From: Emcibacter sp. SYSU 3D8
GTDB taxonomy: Bacteria; Pseudomonadota; Alphaproteobacteria; SMXS01
Assembly: GCF_039655875.1 (NCBI RefSeq)
Contig: NZ_JBBYXK010000001.1
Coordinates: 1,157,001 to 1,221,000 of the forward strand
Reading direction: 5' to 3'
DNA: 64,000 nt
The translations under genes were made by a program, and so were the position numbers. The notes under the pieces were generated by a model that ran no database searches, was not told where the DNA came from, and worked only from the letters and a program-made list of their open reading frames with translations. Positions 52,173-61,199 of the stretch are shown here, one piece after another. Position 1 is the stretch's first letter. Each line of letters starts with the position of its first letter.

Positions 52173-52700
52173 ATGCCGTTGCTCAATCGCGCCAGCGTCG
52201 TCCAGAACTGCTATGTCGTCAATGACTTGCGCGAAGCGTGCAAGCGCTATAACGAAGTTTACGGCGTCGGGCCGTTCTTCGTGTTCGATCACATCCCGCT
52301 GGTGAAGAACTGGTATCGGGGCAGCGAGGCGCCGCTCGACATCTCGGCCGCCTTCGTCCAGTCGGGCGATCTCAACATCGAGTTCATCCAGCAGCACAAC
52401 GACGGCCCGAGCTGCTACCGCGACATGTTCAAGCCGGGCGAGGAAGGCTTCCACCATACCGCCATCTTCTGCGAGGATTACGATGCCGAGAAGAAGGCCT
52501 TCGAGGCGGCGGGCTTTCCCATCGCCAACGAGTTCCAGACCAGCGAGACCACGTTCCTGTGCTACACCGACACCCGCAAGGCGCTCGGCCACATGATCGA
52601 GCTGTATCAGGATCATCCCGGCGTGCGCGGTATGTACGCCATGATCCGCGAGGCCGCCGAAACCTGGGACGGCAAGGACATCTTCAAGAACCTGGGCTGA
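52173..52700 (+). CDS. VOC family protein (glyoxalase/dioxygenase fold)
   Basis: A 175-residue protein with the vicinal oxygen chelate fold. It opens with VVQNCYVVNDLREACKRYNEVYGVGPFF, and potential metal ligands are in GEEGFHHTAIFCEDY (His) and GHMIELYQD (His, Glu). Members act as lyases, epimerases or extradiol dioxygenases; this subtype is often linked to lipid or steroid catabolism operons, but its reaction is unknown. GGGGAGAG precedes the ATG at 52173. Confidence 0.85.
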   Translation: MPLLNRASVVQNCYVVNDLREACKRYNEVYGVGPFFVFDHIPLVKNWYRGSEAPLDISAAFVQSGDLNIEFIQQHNDGPSCYRDMFKPGEEGFHHTAIFCEDYDAEKKAFEAAGFPIANEFQTSETTFLCYTDTRKALGHMIELYQDHPGVRGMYAMIREAAETWDGKDIFKNLG

Positions 52701-52735
52701 TATCCGACGCCGGTCCGGGCCGAATTCCCGGAACG

Positions 52736-52764
52736 AAAAAACGGGGCGCTCGGCGCCCCGTTTG
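52736..52764. terminator. Bidirectional terminator between convergent genes
   Basis: Stem CGGGGCGC (52742-52749) with GCGCCCCG (52753-52760), loop TCG, flanked by a run of A on the left and TTT on the right. It serves both the VOC gene (+) and the lipoprotein gene (-). Confidence 0.85.
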
Positions 52765-52771
52765 CTTGTCC

Positions 52772-53566
52772 TCAGCGGCCGCGGCCACCGCCGCGGGAGT
52801 TGCCGCCGCGAGAACCGCCGCTCCAGCCGCCACCGCCGTCGGAGCCTCCGCTCCAGCCTGAGCCGCGTGAACCGCTGCCCGATCCCCGGGCGCCGCCATC
52901 CGACCGGCTGTTGCCCCTGCCAGAGCTGCGCGCAGCCGCACCGGCGTCCCGTCGCTCCGCCTTCGACATACCGCCCTCGCGGCGCCGGTCGCTGCCGCGC
53001 CAATTGCCCTCTCCGCCCTGCCGCATCCCGCGGCTGACGGCGGATTCGTGGCGCGCAGCCGCCCGGGCCCGGCTGAATTGTCCGCGCAGCTGCGCTGGAT
53101 TGCTGGCCAGCCTCGGCATCCTGTAGCCAGTGCCCTGACCAGCCTGAGCTGTGTCCGGCTTGCCCTTGCCGCCGACATATGCAGGCCCGGCCCGGCCCTG
53201 CTGGGCACCCGCGACCTTGGCATCCTGATGGCGGCCATGTCCACCGCGCCCCGGCCGGTCGGCGTGACCACGGCCGCCACGCCAGTCGCCCGCGTGCTCG
53301 CGGCGCCAGCCATCCGGCCAGTGCCGGTGCTGGCGCCAGTAGCTCCAGTAGTGACGGGGCACCTGCACGGGCGGGCAATAGGCGTAGTAGCCCGGGTAAT
53401 AGGAATAATAATGCCCCGGATAATCGTAGAAACCACCGCCGTAATAGGCGCCGCCATAATTGTCGGCGACCTCGTCCGGATAGACGGCGCAGCCCGCCAG
53501 CAGGCTCACGGCCACCGCCGTCAGCCAGAGCCTCAGTCGCGGCGTCTTGCACCCCTGCCCCATCAT
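52772..53566 (-). CDS. Lipoprotein with tyrosine-rich N-terminal and Gly/Arg/Ser-rich C-terminal region
   Basis: A 264-residue protein of no recognised family. It has a lipoprotein signal (lipobox LLAGC, Cys25). Next comes a tyrosine-rich stretch (YGGAYYGGGFYDYPGHYYSYY), a His/Trp/Arg-rich part (HYWSYWRQHRHWPDGW), and a long disordered tail of Gly, Ser and Arg (GSGSRGSGWSGGSDGGGGW). Strongly basic. Such surface-exposed disordered tails can bind nucleic acid, lipopolysaccharide or peptidoglycan; no function is assigned. GGAGAG precedes tandem ATGs at 53566 and 53563. Confidence 0.7.
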   Translation of the reverse strand: MMGQGCKTPRLRLWLTAVAVSLLAGCAVYPDEVADNYGGAYYGGGFYDYPGHYYSYYPGYYAYCPPVQVPRHYWSYWRQHRHWPDGWRREHAGDWRGGRGHADRPGRGGHGRHQDAKVAGAQQGRAGPAYVGGKGKPDTAQAGQGTGYRMPRLASNPAQLRGQFSRARAAARHESAVSRGMRQGGEGNWRGSDRRREGGMSKAERRDAGAAARSSGRGNSRSDGGARGSGSGSRGSGWSGGSDGGGGWSGGSRGGNSRGGGRGR

Positions 53567-53808
53567 CGGCGCTCTCCGTTCATGTATGGTGTTCAGGACT
53601 ACATATAGGCCGGGAAGCCCCCGGGAGCGACCGCGCCGGCACATCCGGATCGCCGCTGCTCCGGGCCTCGCGCAGGGCAAATCCGCCACGGATTCAGCGA
53701 TGCCGCCGCACCATCCGCCACCGCCCGCTTTTTCGATAACAGCTTCCGGGGGCCTATGTTAGCGTCATCGGGACCGTTGCACATCACGCGATCTTGGGGA
53801 GGAACGCG

Positions 53809-54999
53809 GTGTCTACAAACGTCTCGGGCGCGAGCCATCTGGTGTCGCTCCGGCCGCTCGGCCTCGGCGCGCTTTCTGCCGTCATGGTGCTGGGCTACGC
53901 CGGCGGCCTTGCCATGCCGTTCAACATGCAGGCGATCGGCAGCCACTTCCAGACCACCCAGACCATGGCCGGCGCCGTTGCCGCCGGCGAACTGATCGCG
54001 ATCTCGCTGACGTCGTTCATCGCGGCGCGCTACGCCGCCCGGATCGACCCGCGCCGCGGTATCGCGGCCGGCGTGTTCGTGATCCTGCTGGCCAATCTCG
54101 CCACCCTGTTCGTGCAGGATCTGTTCACCCTCGCGGCCGTCCGGTTCATCGCCGGCTGCGGCGCTGGTCCGGCCATCGCGCTCACCATGTCTCTTGCCGG
54201 GCGCAGCGACAACCCGCGCGTCACCTTCGGCGTGACCAACAGCGCCATCGGCGTAATGGGCATGTTCCTGTCCGTCGGCGTGCCGACCGCCCTGGAAACC
54301 TACGGCATGCAAGGCGCTTACGGCGTCTATGCCCTGTGCGGCGTCATCGCCCTGCCGCTGGTGTTGCTGGTGCCGTCACCGCCAAAACCGGTGATCGTCG
54401 CCGACAGCGGCCCCGCGGAAGTGCCGTCGATTCCGAAGGCCGGTTGGGCCGCCCTGATCGGCCTTGCCATGATCCTGTTCGGCAACGGCGTGCTGATGAT
54501 GTTGATCTTCACCATCGGCGTCGAACGCGCCATTCCCCCTGCCACCTTGAAGCTGATCTTCTTCATCGCCAGCTTCGCCATGGCGATCGGGCCGCTGATC
54601 GCCGGGTTCCTCGGCTCGAAACTGAGCGCCACACTGCCGATCAGCGTTATCATCGCCGGCCTCGTCATCTCCGCCTGGATGCTGGGCAACATGAACGAGA
54701 GCGTCGTTTACATCATCTTCGGGCCGCTCTTTGCCGTGTTGCCGATCCTGATGCTGCCCATCGCGCTGGCGGCGTTCTCGGTCGTCGATCCCAGCGGGCG
54801 CATGGCCGGCACATTTCCCAGTTTCATGACTTTCGCCGCCGCGTTCGCACCGTTCGTGGGTGGTCGCGTGAAGGATCTGGGCGGCGATCCGGCGCTGGGC
54901 TGGGTCGCCGTCGTGTTCATCGTCATTGGCGGCATCCTGCTCGGGCAGATCGCGGTTTCGGCCGACCGATTGCGCCGGCAGCAGATCGCACTGGCCTAG
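53809..54999 (+). CDS. Major facilitator superfamily (MFS) transporter
   Basis: A 396-residue transporter with about twelve hydrophobic segments; the interdomain loop includes SPPKPVIVADSGPAEVPSIPKAGW. The N-terminal half has an A-motif-like loop (ARYAARIDPRRGIA). GTG at 53809 with GGGGAGG upstream is the preferred start. The substrate is unknown. It precedes a P450-acyl-CoA dehydrogenase pair on the same strand by 95 bases, which contain an operator-like repeat, so separate control of the pair is likely. Confidence 0.88.
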   Translation: MSTNVSGASHLVSLRPLGLGALSAVMVLGYAGGLAMPFNMQAIGSHFQTTQTMAGAVAAGELIAISLTSFIAARYAARIDPRRGIAAGVFVILLANLATLFVQDLFTLAAVRFIAGCGAGPAIALTMSLAGRSDNPRVTFGVTNSAIGVMGMFLSVGVPTALETYGMQGAYGVYALCGVIALPLVLLVPSPPKPVIVADSGPAEVPSIPKAGWAALIGLAMILFGNGVLMMLIFTIGVERAIPPATLKLIFFIASFAMAIGPLIAGFLGSKLSATLPISVIIAGLVISAWMLGNMNESVVYIIFGPLFAVLPILMLPIALAAFSVVDPSGRMAGTFPSFMTFAAAFAPFVGGRVKDLGGDPALGWVAVVFIVIGGILLGQIAVSADRLRRQQIALA

Positions 55000-55034
55000 G
55001 GGCCGCCCCAAAATGGGACATGTGTTAACACTCC

Positions 55035-55050
55035 GTTACTTGTTGGTAAC
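55035..55050. promoter_or_regulatory. Operator-like inverted repeat before the P450 gene
   Basis: GTTAC-N6-GTAAC at 55035-55050, 44 bases before the P450 ATG, in an AT-richer leader that also has GTTAAC at 55024-55029. Position suits a repressor site; the regulator is unknown. Confidence 0.4.
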
Positions 55051-55094
55051 AGAGACTCGCATTAGGTACTGTGCTTAATCACAGGAGATACCTC

Positions 55095-56435
55095 ATGGCC
55101 CGAAATCTGCGCCTGAACGGCATTCCCGGCGAGGCCGGACTGCCGTTCGTAGGCAAATCCCTGGATCTGCTGCGCGATCCGGCCGCGGTGAGCAACTCCA
55201 TGGTCAGCAAGTATGGCACCATCTACTGGTCCAGGGCGTTCGGCCGCACCAACGTCACCCTGCTCGGCCCGGACGCCAACGAATTCGTGCTGATGGACCG
55301 GGACCGCAATTTCTCGTCCAAGGGCGGCTGGGGCCCGATCCTCGGGCGGCTGTTTCCCAACGGCCTGATGCTGCGCGACTTCGACGATCACCGGGCACAC
55401 CGCCGGATCATGCAGGTGGCGTTCAAGCAGCCGGCCATGCAGGCCTATGTGGAAAAGCTCAACGAGGGAATCCGCCAGGGCCTGGACCGCTGGCGCGAAC
55501 AGGGCGACTTCCGCTTCTACGAGGCGATCAAGCAGCTGACGCTCAACACTGCCGCGTCGGTGTTCCTGGGCATGCCGCTGGGGCCCGAAGCCGACCGGGT
55601 CAACCGGGCCTTCTTCGACAGCGTGCAGGCGGCGGTCTCGGTGATCCGGACGCCGATCCCCGGCACCAAGATGTGGCGCGGCGTGCGGGGCCGGAAGTAT
55701 CTGGAAGCGTTTTTCCTGGAGCAGATCCCGCTGCGCCGCGGCAGCGCCAGCACGGACATGTTCACCCTGCTGTGCAACGCCGTGGACGAAGACGGCAATT
55801 CCTATACGGATGCCGATGTGATCGACCACATGGACTTCCTGATGATGGCGGCGCACGACACGCTGACCAGTTCCATCACCACGCTGATCTATCATTTATG
55901 CCGCAACCCGGAATGGCAGGACGCCGCCCGGCGTGAATGCGCCGCGCTGGGGCTGTCCAGCGACAACCTGCCCTATGAGCGGCTGAACGATATCCAGATC
56001 ATCGAATGGTGCTTCAAGGAAGCCCTGCGGATCAACCCGCCGGTGCCGTCGATTCCCCGCACCGCGGTGCGCGATTGCGAGTTCGGCGGCTACACGATCC
56101 CGGCCGGCACCGCGGTCGCCATCAGTCCCGGCTATACCCACAGAATGCCCGAGCTGTGGCAGAACCCGGACAAGTTCGAGCCCGACCGCTTCTCCGAACA
56201 GCGTGCCGAGGACCGCTCGCACCGCTTCGCCTGGGTGCCGTTCGGCGGCGGCGCGCATATGTGCATCGGCCTGCATTTCGCCTACATGCAGACCAAGGTG
56301 TTCATGTACCAGCTGCTGCTCAATTATCGTTTCCACCTGGACGACGGCTACGAGGCCGACTTCCAGATCATGCCGATCCCCAAGCCCAAGGACGGCCTGC
56401 CGATCCATCTCCGACCGCTCAAGGAAGCTGCCTGA
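55095..56435 (+). CDS. Cytochrome P450
   Basis: A 446-residue soluble P450. The I-helix oxygen-activating motif is AAHDTLTS (the acid-alcohol pair is Asp-Thr), the K-helix ExxR is in EALRINPP, and the haem-thiolate loop is FGGGAHMCIG with Cys390. The N-terminus lacks a membrane anchor. AGGAGAT lies 6 bases before the ATG. The sequence reads like the broad bacterial class active on hydrophobic substrates (fatty acids, terpenoids, sterols). Its stop codon overlaps the acyl-CoA dehydrogenase start (TGATG). Redox partners are not adjacent. Confidence 0.93.
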   Translation: MARNLRLNGIPGEAGLPFVGKSLDLLRDPAAVSNSMVSKYGTIYWSRAFGRTNVTLLGPDANEFVLMDRDRNFSSKGGWGPILGRLFPNGLMLRDFDDHRAHRRIMQVAFKQPAMQAYVEKLNEGIRQGLDRWREQGDFRFYEAIKQLTLNTAASVFLGMPLGPEADRVNRAFFDSVQAAVSVIRTPIPGTKMWRGVRGRKYLEAFFLEQIPLRRGSASTDMFTLLCNAVDEDGNSYTDADVIDHMDFLMMAAHDTLTSSITTLIYHLCRNPEWQDAARRECAALGLSSDNLPYERLNDIQIIEWCFKEALRINPPVPSIPRTAVRDCEFGGYTIPAGTAVAISPGYTHRMPELWQNPDKFEPDRFSEQRAEDRSHRFAWVPFGGGAHMCIGLHFAYMQTKVFMYQLLLNYRFHLDDGYEADFQIMPIPKPKDGLPIHLRPLKEAA

Positions 56436-57664
56436 TGAATTTCGAAGACTCGCCCGAGGAAGCCCAGTTCCGCGCCCAGGCCCGCGCCTGGCTGGCCGAA
56501 AACGCCGCCGAATACCGCAAGCCGCTGCCCGAGAACATGACCGAGGCGGAAACGCTGAAGATGGCCCGGGCCTGGCAGGCGAAGAAGGCCGCCGCCGGCT
56601 ATGCCGCCATCACCTGGCCGAAGGACGTCGGCGGCCTTGGCGGCACACCCATGGAACGGGTGATTTTCGAGCAGGAGGAGAGCGAGTATAATTTGCCGCC
56701 CGCCGTGTTCTCCATCGGCCTGGGCATGTGCATGCCGACCATGATGGCTTTCGCCACGCCCGAGCAGCAGAAGCGTTTTGTGCCGAAGGCGCTGGCCGGC
56801 GAGGAGATCTGGTGCCAGCTGTTCTCCGAGCCCGCAGGCGGCTCGGATCTGGCGGCGCTGCGCACCAAGGCCGAGCGCGACGGCGACGACTGGATCGTCA
56901 ACGGCCAGAAGATCTGGACGTCGGGCGCCCAGTTCTCCGACTGGGGCATCCTCGTCACGCGCACCGATCCGACGGTGCCGAAGCATCAGGGGCTGACCTT
57001 CTTCTTCCTCAGCATGAAGTCGCCCGGCGTCGAGGTGAAGCCGATCAAGCAGGCATCCGGCGGGCGCGGCTTCAACGAGGTCTATTTCACCAATGTCCGC
57101 ATCCCGGACAGCCAGCGCCTGGGCGCCGTCGGCGACGGCTGGAAGGTGTCGCTGACCACGCTGATGAACGAACGGCTGTCGATCAGCGAGAACTCCCAGC
57201 GCGGCATCAATTTCGAGGCGCTGATGAAGCTGGCCAACGCTGTCGACGGCGCTCGGGGTCCGGCGATCCAGGACAAGGCGGTGCGCGAGCAGCTCGCCGA
57301 CTGGTATGCCAAGTATATGGGCCTGCGCAACGGCCGCTACCGCACCATGACCGCCCTGTCGCAGGGCGCGCGGCCAGGGCCGGAAGCCTCGATCAACAAG
57401 GCGGTGTTCGCCGCCATGCTGCAGGACATGGCGTCCTTCGGCCTCGACCTGCTGGACACGGCCGGCATTGCCTACGATCCCGAACTGGAAGGCTTCCGCC
57501 GCCAGTTTGCCGAAGCCTATATGGGCTCGCCGGGCCTGCGCATCGCCGGCGGCACCGACGAGATCCTGCGCAACATCATCGCCGAGCGCGTCCTCGGCCT
57601 GCCGCCCGACATCCGCGCCGACAAGGGCATCCCGTTCAACAAGGTGCCGACCGGGGCGAATTAG
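56435..57664 (+). CDS. Acyl-CoA dehydrogenase
   Basis: A 409-residue acyl-CoA dehydrogenase. FAD/substrate segments: QLFSEPAGGSDLAALRTKAERDGD, VNGQKIWTSGAQFSDWG, then the C-terminal GGTDEILRNIIAERVLGLPPD, with the catalytic Glu expected in the FGL-type subfamily position. The ATG overlaps the P450 stop, so the two are coupled and probably act on the same hydrophobic acid: the P450 first oxidises, the dehydrogenase then begins beta-oxidation. This is inference from the overlap. Confidence 0.92.
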   Translation: MNFEDSPEEAQFRAQARAWLAENAAEYRKPLPENMTEAETLKMARAWQAKKAAAGYAAITWPKDVGGLGGTPMERVIFEQEESEYNLPPAVFSIGLGMCMPTMMAFATPEQQKRFVPKALAGEEIWCQLFSEPAGGSDLAALRTKAERDGDDWIVNGQKIWTSGAQFSDWGILVTRTDPTVPKHQGLTFFFLSMKSPGVEVKPIKQASGGRGFNEVYFTNVRIPDSQRLGAVGDGWKVSLTTLMNERLSISENSQRGINFEALMKLANAVDGARGPAIQDKAVREQLADWYAKYMGLRNGRYRTMTALSQGARPGPEASINKAVFAAMLQDMASFGLDLLDTAGIAYDPELEGFRRQFAEAYMGSPGLRIAGGTDEILRNIIAERVLGLPPDIRADKGIPFNKVPTGAN

Positions 57665-57682
57665 GTTTCGCAAAAATATCTG

Positions 57683-57773
57683 TGATTTTGCGAGCATAGC
57701 GAAGCAACCCAGCCGTGCCGTTGATGGCTGTGTGGCGGCGGGACTGGATTGCTTCGCGGCGCTCGCAAAGACA
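57683..57773. repeat. Interspersed hairpin repeat element (alphaproteobacterial 'gcgaagcaa' type)
   Basis: An imperfect inverted repeat: GCGAGC...GCGAAGCAA near 57690-57706 pairs with TTGCTTCGC...GCTCGC near 57749-57766, with a 40-base spacer. The arm sequences match a repeat I recall as scattered through many alphaproteobacterial genomes. It occupies the P450/dehydrogenase-aldo-keto gap and may also end transcription. Confidence 0.6.
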
Positions 57774-57860
57774 CTCGTGTTAATTGCAATCGTCGCCCAG
57801 CCCCATCGACACGCCCGCCCGGTCCGCTAGAATGGCCCCGGGAAAACAGGGGGAAGCACC

Positions 57861-58847
57861 ATGAAATACACCCGTCTGGGAACGACTGGCATGCGCGTAT
57901 CGCGGCTGTGCCTGGGCACCATGAGCTATGGCGATCCGGCGCAGCGCGCCTGGGTGCTGGACGAGAAGGCGGCGCGGCCGTTCTACGAGAAGGCCATCGA
58001 AGCCGGCATCAATTTCTTCGACACCGCCGATGTCTATTGCAACGGCGTTACCGAGGAAATTCTCGGCCGGGCGATCAAGGACCTGGTGCCGGACCGCGAG
58101 GATGTGGTGATCGCCACCAAGTGCTTCGGCGGCACCCACAACGGCAAGCTCAACCGCCACGGCCTGTCGCGCAAGAACATCATCGCATCGTGCGACGCAT
58201 CGCTGAAGCGCATGGGGCTCGACTACATCGACCTCTACCAGATCCACCGCTTCGACTACAAAACGCCCATGGAAGAGACCATGGAGGCGCTGAGCGACCT
58301 GGTGCGCGCCGGCAAGGTCCGGTATCTGGGCGCCTCGTCCATGTTCGCCTGGCAGTTCGGCGAGTATCTGAGCCTCGCCGAAAAGCACGGCTGGGCGAAG
58401 TTCGTGTCCATGCAGAACCATTACAACCTGGTCTACCGCGAGGAAGAACGCGAGATGATCCCGCTGTGCGCCGCCAAGGGAGTCGGGCTGATCCCGTGGA
58501 GCCCGCTGGCGCGCGGCTTCCTGGCCGGAAACCGGCATCGCCAGGGCGGCGGCGATACCGCCCGCGCCACCTCCGACGACTTCGCCACCCAGCTTTACTA
58601 CGCCGAGGACGACTTCAAGGTGGCCGATCGGAACGTCGAGGTCGCGGGGCGGCTGGGCGTGAAACCCATGCAGGTGGCGCTGGCCTGGATCCTGTCGAAA
58701 CCGGCGGTTTCGGCGCCGATCATCGGCGCCACGAAACTGTCGCATCTCGACGATGCAATAGGCGCGCTTGATCTGAACCTGGATGAATCCGATATAAAAC
58801 TGTTGGAAGAGCCCTATCGCCCCCATGCGATCCTGGGCCATGCATGA
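57861..58847 (+). CDS. Aldo/keto reductase
   Basis: A 328-residue NADPH-dependent aldo/keto reductase (AKR). The opening RLGTTGMRVSRLCLGTMSYG is typical. The catalytic Asp-Tyr pair lies in FFDTADVYCNGVTEEILG, Lys in VIATKCFG, and His in YQIHRFD. It reduces aldehydes or ketones to alcohols; the substrate is unknown. It is followed 9 bases later by hspQ on the same strand. Confidence 0.92.
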   Translation: MKYTRLGTTGMRVSRLCLGTMSYGDPAQRAWVLDEKAARPFYEKAIEAGINFFDTADVYCNGVTEEILGRAIKDLVPDREDVVIATKCFGGTHNGKLNRHGLSRKNIIASCDASLKRMGLDYIDLYQIHRFDYKTPMEETMEALSDLVRAGKVRYLGASSMFAWQFGEYLSLAEKHGWAKFVSMQNHYNLVYREEEREMIPLCAAKGVGLIPWSPLARGFLAGNRHRQGGGDTARATSDDFATQLYYAEDDFKVADRNVEVAGRLGVKPMQVALAWILSKPAVSAPIIGATKLSHLDDAIGALDLNLDESDIKLLEEPYRPHAILGHA

Positions 58848-58856
58848 GGAATTGTC

Positions 58857-59186
58857 GTGTTACAGCGTGAGGCGAAGTACCATATCGGCCAGGTGGTGAA
58901 GCACCGCTTTTACCCGTTTCGGGGCGTGATCTTCGATATCGACGCGACCTTCAGCAACACCGAGGAATGGTGGCAATCGATCCCCGAGCACATGCGCCCG
59001 GCGAAGGATCAGCCCTATTACCACCTGCTGGCCGAGAACGACGAGAGCACCTATATCGCCTATGTCTCGCAGCAGAACCTGCTGCCCGACGAGTCCGGCG
59101 AACCGGTGCATCATCCGCAGGTGCCCGAGATGTTCGCCGAGATGGAAAACGGCACCTACGAACCGATCCACACCCAGACGCATTAA
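58857..59186 (+). CDS. hspQ: Heat shock protein HspQ
   Basis: A 109-residue HspQ (YccV-type, once called hemimethylated DNA-binding protein). The family core is VKHRFYPFRGVIFDIDATFSNTEEWW, then YYHLLAENDESTYIAYVSQQNL. In enterobacteria HspQ is a specificity-enhancing factor for Lon protease. It starts with GTG at 58857, with GAGGAA 7 bases upstream. A co-transcript with the upstream aldo/keto reductase is likely. Confidence 0.93.
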   Translation: MLQREAKYHIGQVVKHRFYPFRGVIFDIDATFSNTEEWWQSIPEHMRPAKDQPYYHLLAENDESTYIAYVSQQNLLPDESGEPVHHPQVPEMFAEMENGTYEPIHTQTH

Positions 59187-59198
59187 GCGCCGATCAGG

Positions 59199-59576
59199 TC
59201 AAACCGGTGCCGGAACCGGTCCGCCGGCGTGATGGTGGGCAAGCCGCCACATGCCGGATTCGCGCACGAATACGTTGGTGGCCAGCAGGCACGCCGATTC
59301 CATCAGCTCGTAGCACAGCACGATGGCCGTATCGCCGTGGATGACGGCGCTGGGATGGATGCATTCGATCTGCGGCCGGCCAGGATGGGCGAGGATGCCG
59401 CGCCAGCTGTCGAGCACCGGATCGCGCCCCTCGAGCTTTGGCCAGCCCGGATGCAGGCAGGTGACATCCGCCTCGTGGGCCCAGATCGCTTCCATGGCCG
59501 CCACGTCCGCCGCCGCGAAGGCATCGTAGAACGCCTCGTTGGCCGATATCACCGTGTCCTGATCGCCAAGCGCCAT
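59199..59576 (-). CDS. SnoaL-like / nuclear transport factor 2-fold protein
   Basis: A 125-residue protein of the NTF2-like superfamily (SnoaL-like): NEAFYDAFAAADVAAMEAIWAHEADVTCLHPGWPKLEGRDPVLDSW is the characteristic opening, and WRLAHHHAGG the conserved C-terminal strand. Members are isomerases, hydrolases or ligand binders; a stress-related small-molecule role is common. The ATG at 59576 lies just before this fold. Convergent with hspQ. Confidence 0.85.
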   Translation of the reverse strand: MALGDQDTVISANEAFYDAFAAADVAAMEAIWAHEADVTCLHPGWPKLEGRDPVLDSWRGILAHPGRPQIECIHPSAVIHGDTAIVLCYELMESACLLATNVFVRESGMWRLAHHHAGGPVPAPV

Positions 59577-59646
59577 TCGCGGAGTGTGCGGTTGCCCGCC
59601 CGGTGACGTCAAGTTTACAGTCCCTGCCTGACCAAGGGGAACGTGC

Positions 59647-61197
59647 ATGAGCTGGAAGGACGAGGCGGAGCAGATCCGCAGGCGGCGCGAACTGGCCAAG
59701 GGACAAGGCGGCCCGGACGGCATCGCCCGCCAGCATGCCAAGGGCCGGATGACCGTCCGCGAGCGCATCGACGGGCTGGTCGATGGCGGCAGCTTCGAGG
59801 AGCAGGGCGAAACCGCCGGACAGGCCGAGTTCGACGAGGCCGGCAACCTGACCGGCTTCCAGCCCGCCAATTACATTCTCGGCTTCGGCAAGCTGGACGG
59901 CCGCCGGGTCATCGTCGGCGGCGAGGATTTCACCCTGCGCGGCGGCTCGCCCAATGCGGCGGGATTGCGCAAGAGCGTCTTCGCCGAGGACATGGCCATC
60001 CGCTACCGGGTGCCGCTGGTGCGCTTCCTCGAGGGCGGCGGCGGCAGCGTGGCGGGCGCCAGCGGCAAGGGCCTGTCGTTCTCGCCGGTCTATGACCGCC
60101 CACGCTTCAAGTCGCTGGCCGACGCCATGGCCGCGGTGCCCGTCGCCGCGGCGGCGTGCGGACCGGTCGCCGGATTTCCCGCCGCGCGCCTCGCCGCCTC
60201 CCACTTCTCGGTGATGGTCAAGGACACGGCCCAGGTGCTGGTCGCCGGCCCGGCCGTGGTCGAGCGGGCGCTGGGCGTTGCCATGACCAAGGAGGAACTG
60301 GGCGGTCATCAGGTGCACCTGAAGAACGGCACCGTCGACAACCTGGCCAAGGACGAAGCCGACGCCTTCGCCCAGATCCGCCGCTTCCTGTCCTACATGC
60401 CGCAGAACGTCTGGGAGTTGCCGCCGGTCGCGAAGACCGGCGACGATCCGGCCCGCGCCGACGAGGCGCTGCTGGAGATCATCCCGCGCGACCGGCGCAA
60501 ACCCTATGACGGGCGCAAGCTGGTCCAGCATGTCGTCGATCTGGGCAGCTTCTTCGAGCTGGGCCGCCGCTTCGGCCCGGGCCAGATCGTCGGCCTTGCC
60601 CGCATGGATGGCCGCCCGGTCGGCGTCATCGCCGCCGACTGCCGGTTCTCGGCCGGCGCCATGACCGCGCATGGCTCGCAGAAGGTGCGCCGCTTCGTCG
60701 ACCTGTGCGACACCTTCCACCTGCCGGTCCTCAGCTTCGTCGACGAGCCCGGCTTCATGATCGGCCCGGACGCTGAGCAGGCCGGCACCATCCGCTATGG
60801 CACGGCCCTGGTGCTGGCGGTGATGCAAAGCCGCGTGCCGTGGGTGTCCATTGTCGTCAGGAAGAGTTTCGGCGTCGCCGCCGCCGCCCATTACGGTCCG
60901 GAAGGGCTGGTGCTGGCATGGCCATCCGCCGAGATGGGCGCCCTGCCCGTCGAGGGCGGCGTCGCCATCGCCTTCGCCCGCCAGCTGGCCGACGCCGAGG
61001 ACCCGGACACCCTGCGCGCCGAACTGGAAGCCAAGCTGGCCAGCGCCAACGGCGCCTTCCCGCGCGGCGAGCAGTTCAACGTCCACGACCTGATCGACCC
61101 GCGCGAGACGCGGGCAAGGCTGTGCGCCTGGCTGGACTGGGTCGCGCCGCTGCTGGAAGACCAGAAAGGTCCGACCGGGTATTCGATCAGGCCTTAA
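59647..61197 (+). CDS. Acyl-CoA carboxylase carboxyltransferase (beta) subunit
   Basis: A 516-residue biotin-dependent carboxyltransferase of the propionyl/methylcrotonyl/geranyl-CoA carboxylase beta type. It shows the two crotonase-like halves: the acyl-CoA-binding GGGGSVAGASGKG and the carboxybiotin-binding PGFMIGPDAEQAG with KSFGVAAAAHYGPEGLVLAWPSAEMGALP. No alpha (biotin carboxylase) subunit is adjacent, so its partner must lie elsewhere. The exact acyl-CoA (propionyl or other) cannot be told from the sequence alone. Confidence 0.9.
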   Translation: MSWKDEAEQIRRRRELAKGQGGPDGIARQHAKGRMTVRERIDGLVDGGSFEEQGETAGQAEFDEAGNLTGFQPANYILGFGKLDGRRVIVGGEDFTLRGGSPNAAGLRKSVFAEDMAIRYRVPLVRFLEGGGGSVAGASGKGLSFSPVYDRPRFKSLADAMAAVPVAAAACGPVAGFPAARLAASHFSVMVKDTAQVLVAGPAVVERALGVAMTKEELGGHQVHLKNGTVDNLAKDEADAFAQIRRFLSYMPQNVWELPPVAKTGDDPARADEALLEIIPRDRRKPYDGRKLVQHVVDLGSFFELGRRFGPGQIVGLARMDGRPVGVIAADCRFSAGAMTAHGSQKVRRFVDLCDTFHLPVLSFVDEPGFMIGPDAEQAGTIRYGTALVLAVMQSRVPWVSIVVRKSFGVAAAAHYGPEGLVLAWPSAEMGALPVEGGVAIAFARQLADAEDPDTLRAELEAKLASANGAFPRGEQFNVHDLIDPRETRARLCAWLDWVAPLLEDQKGPTGYSIRP

Positions 61198-61199
61198 CC

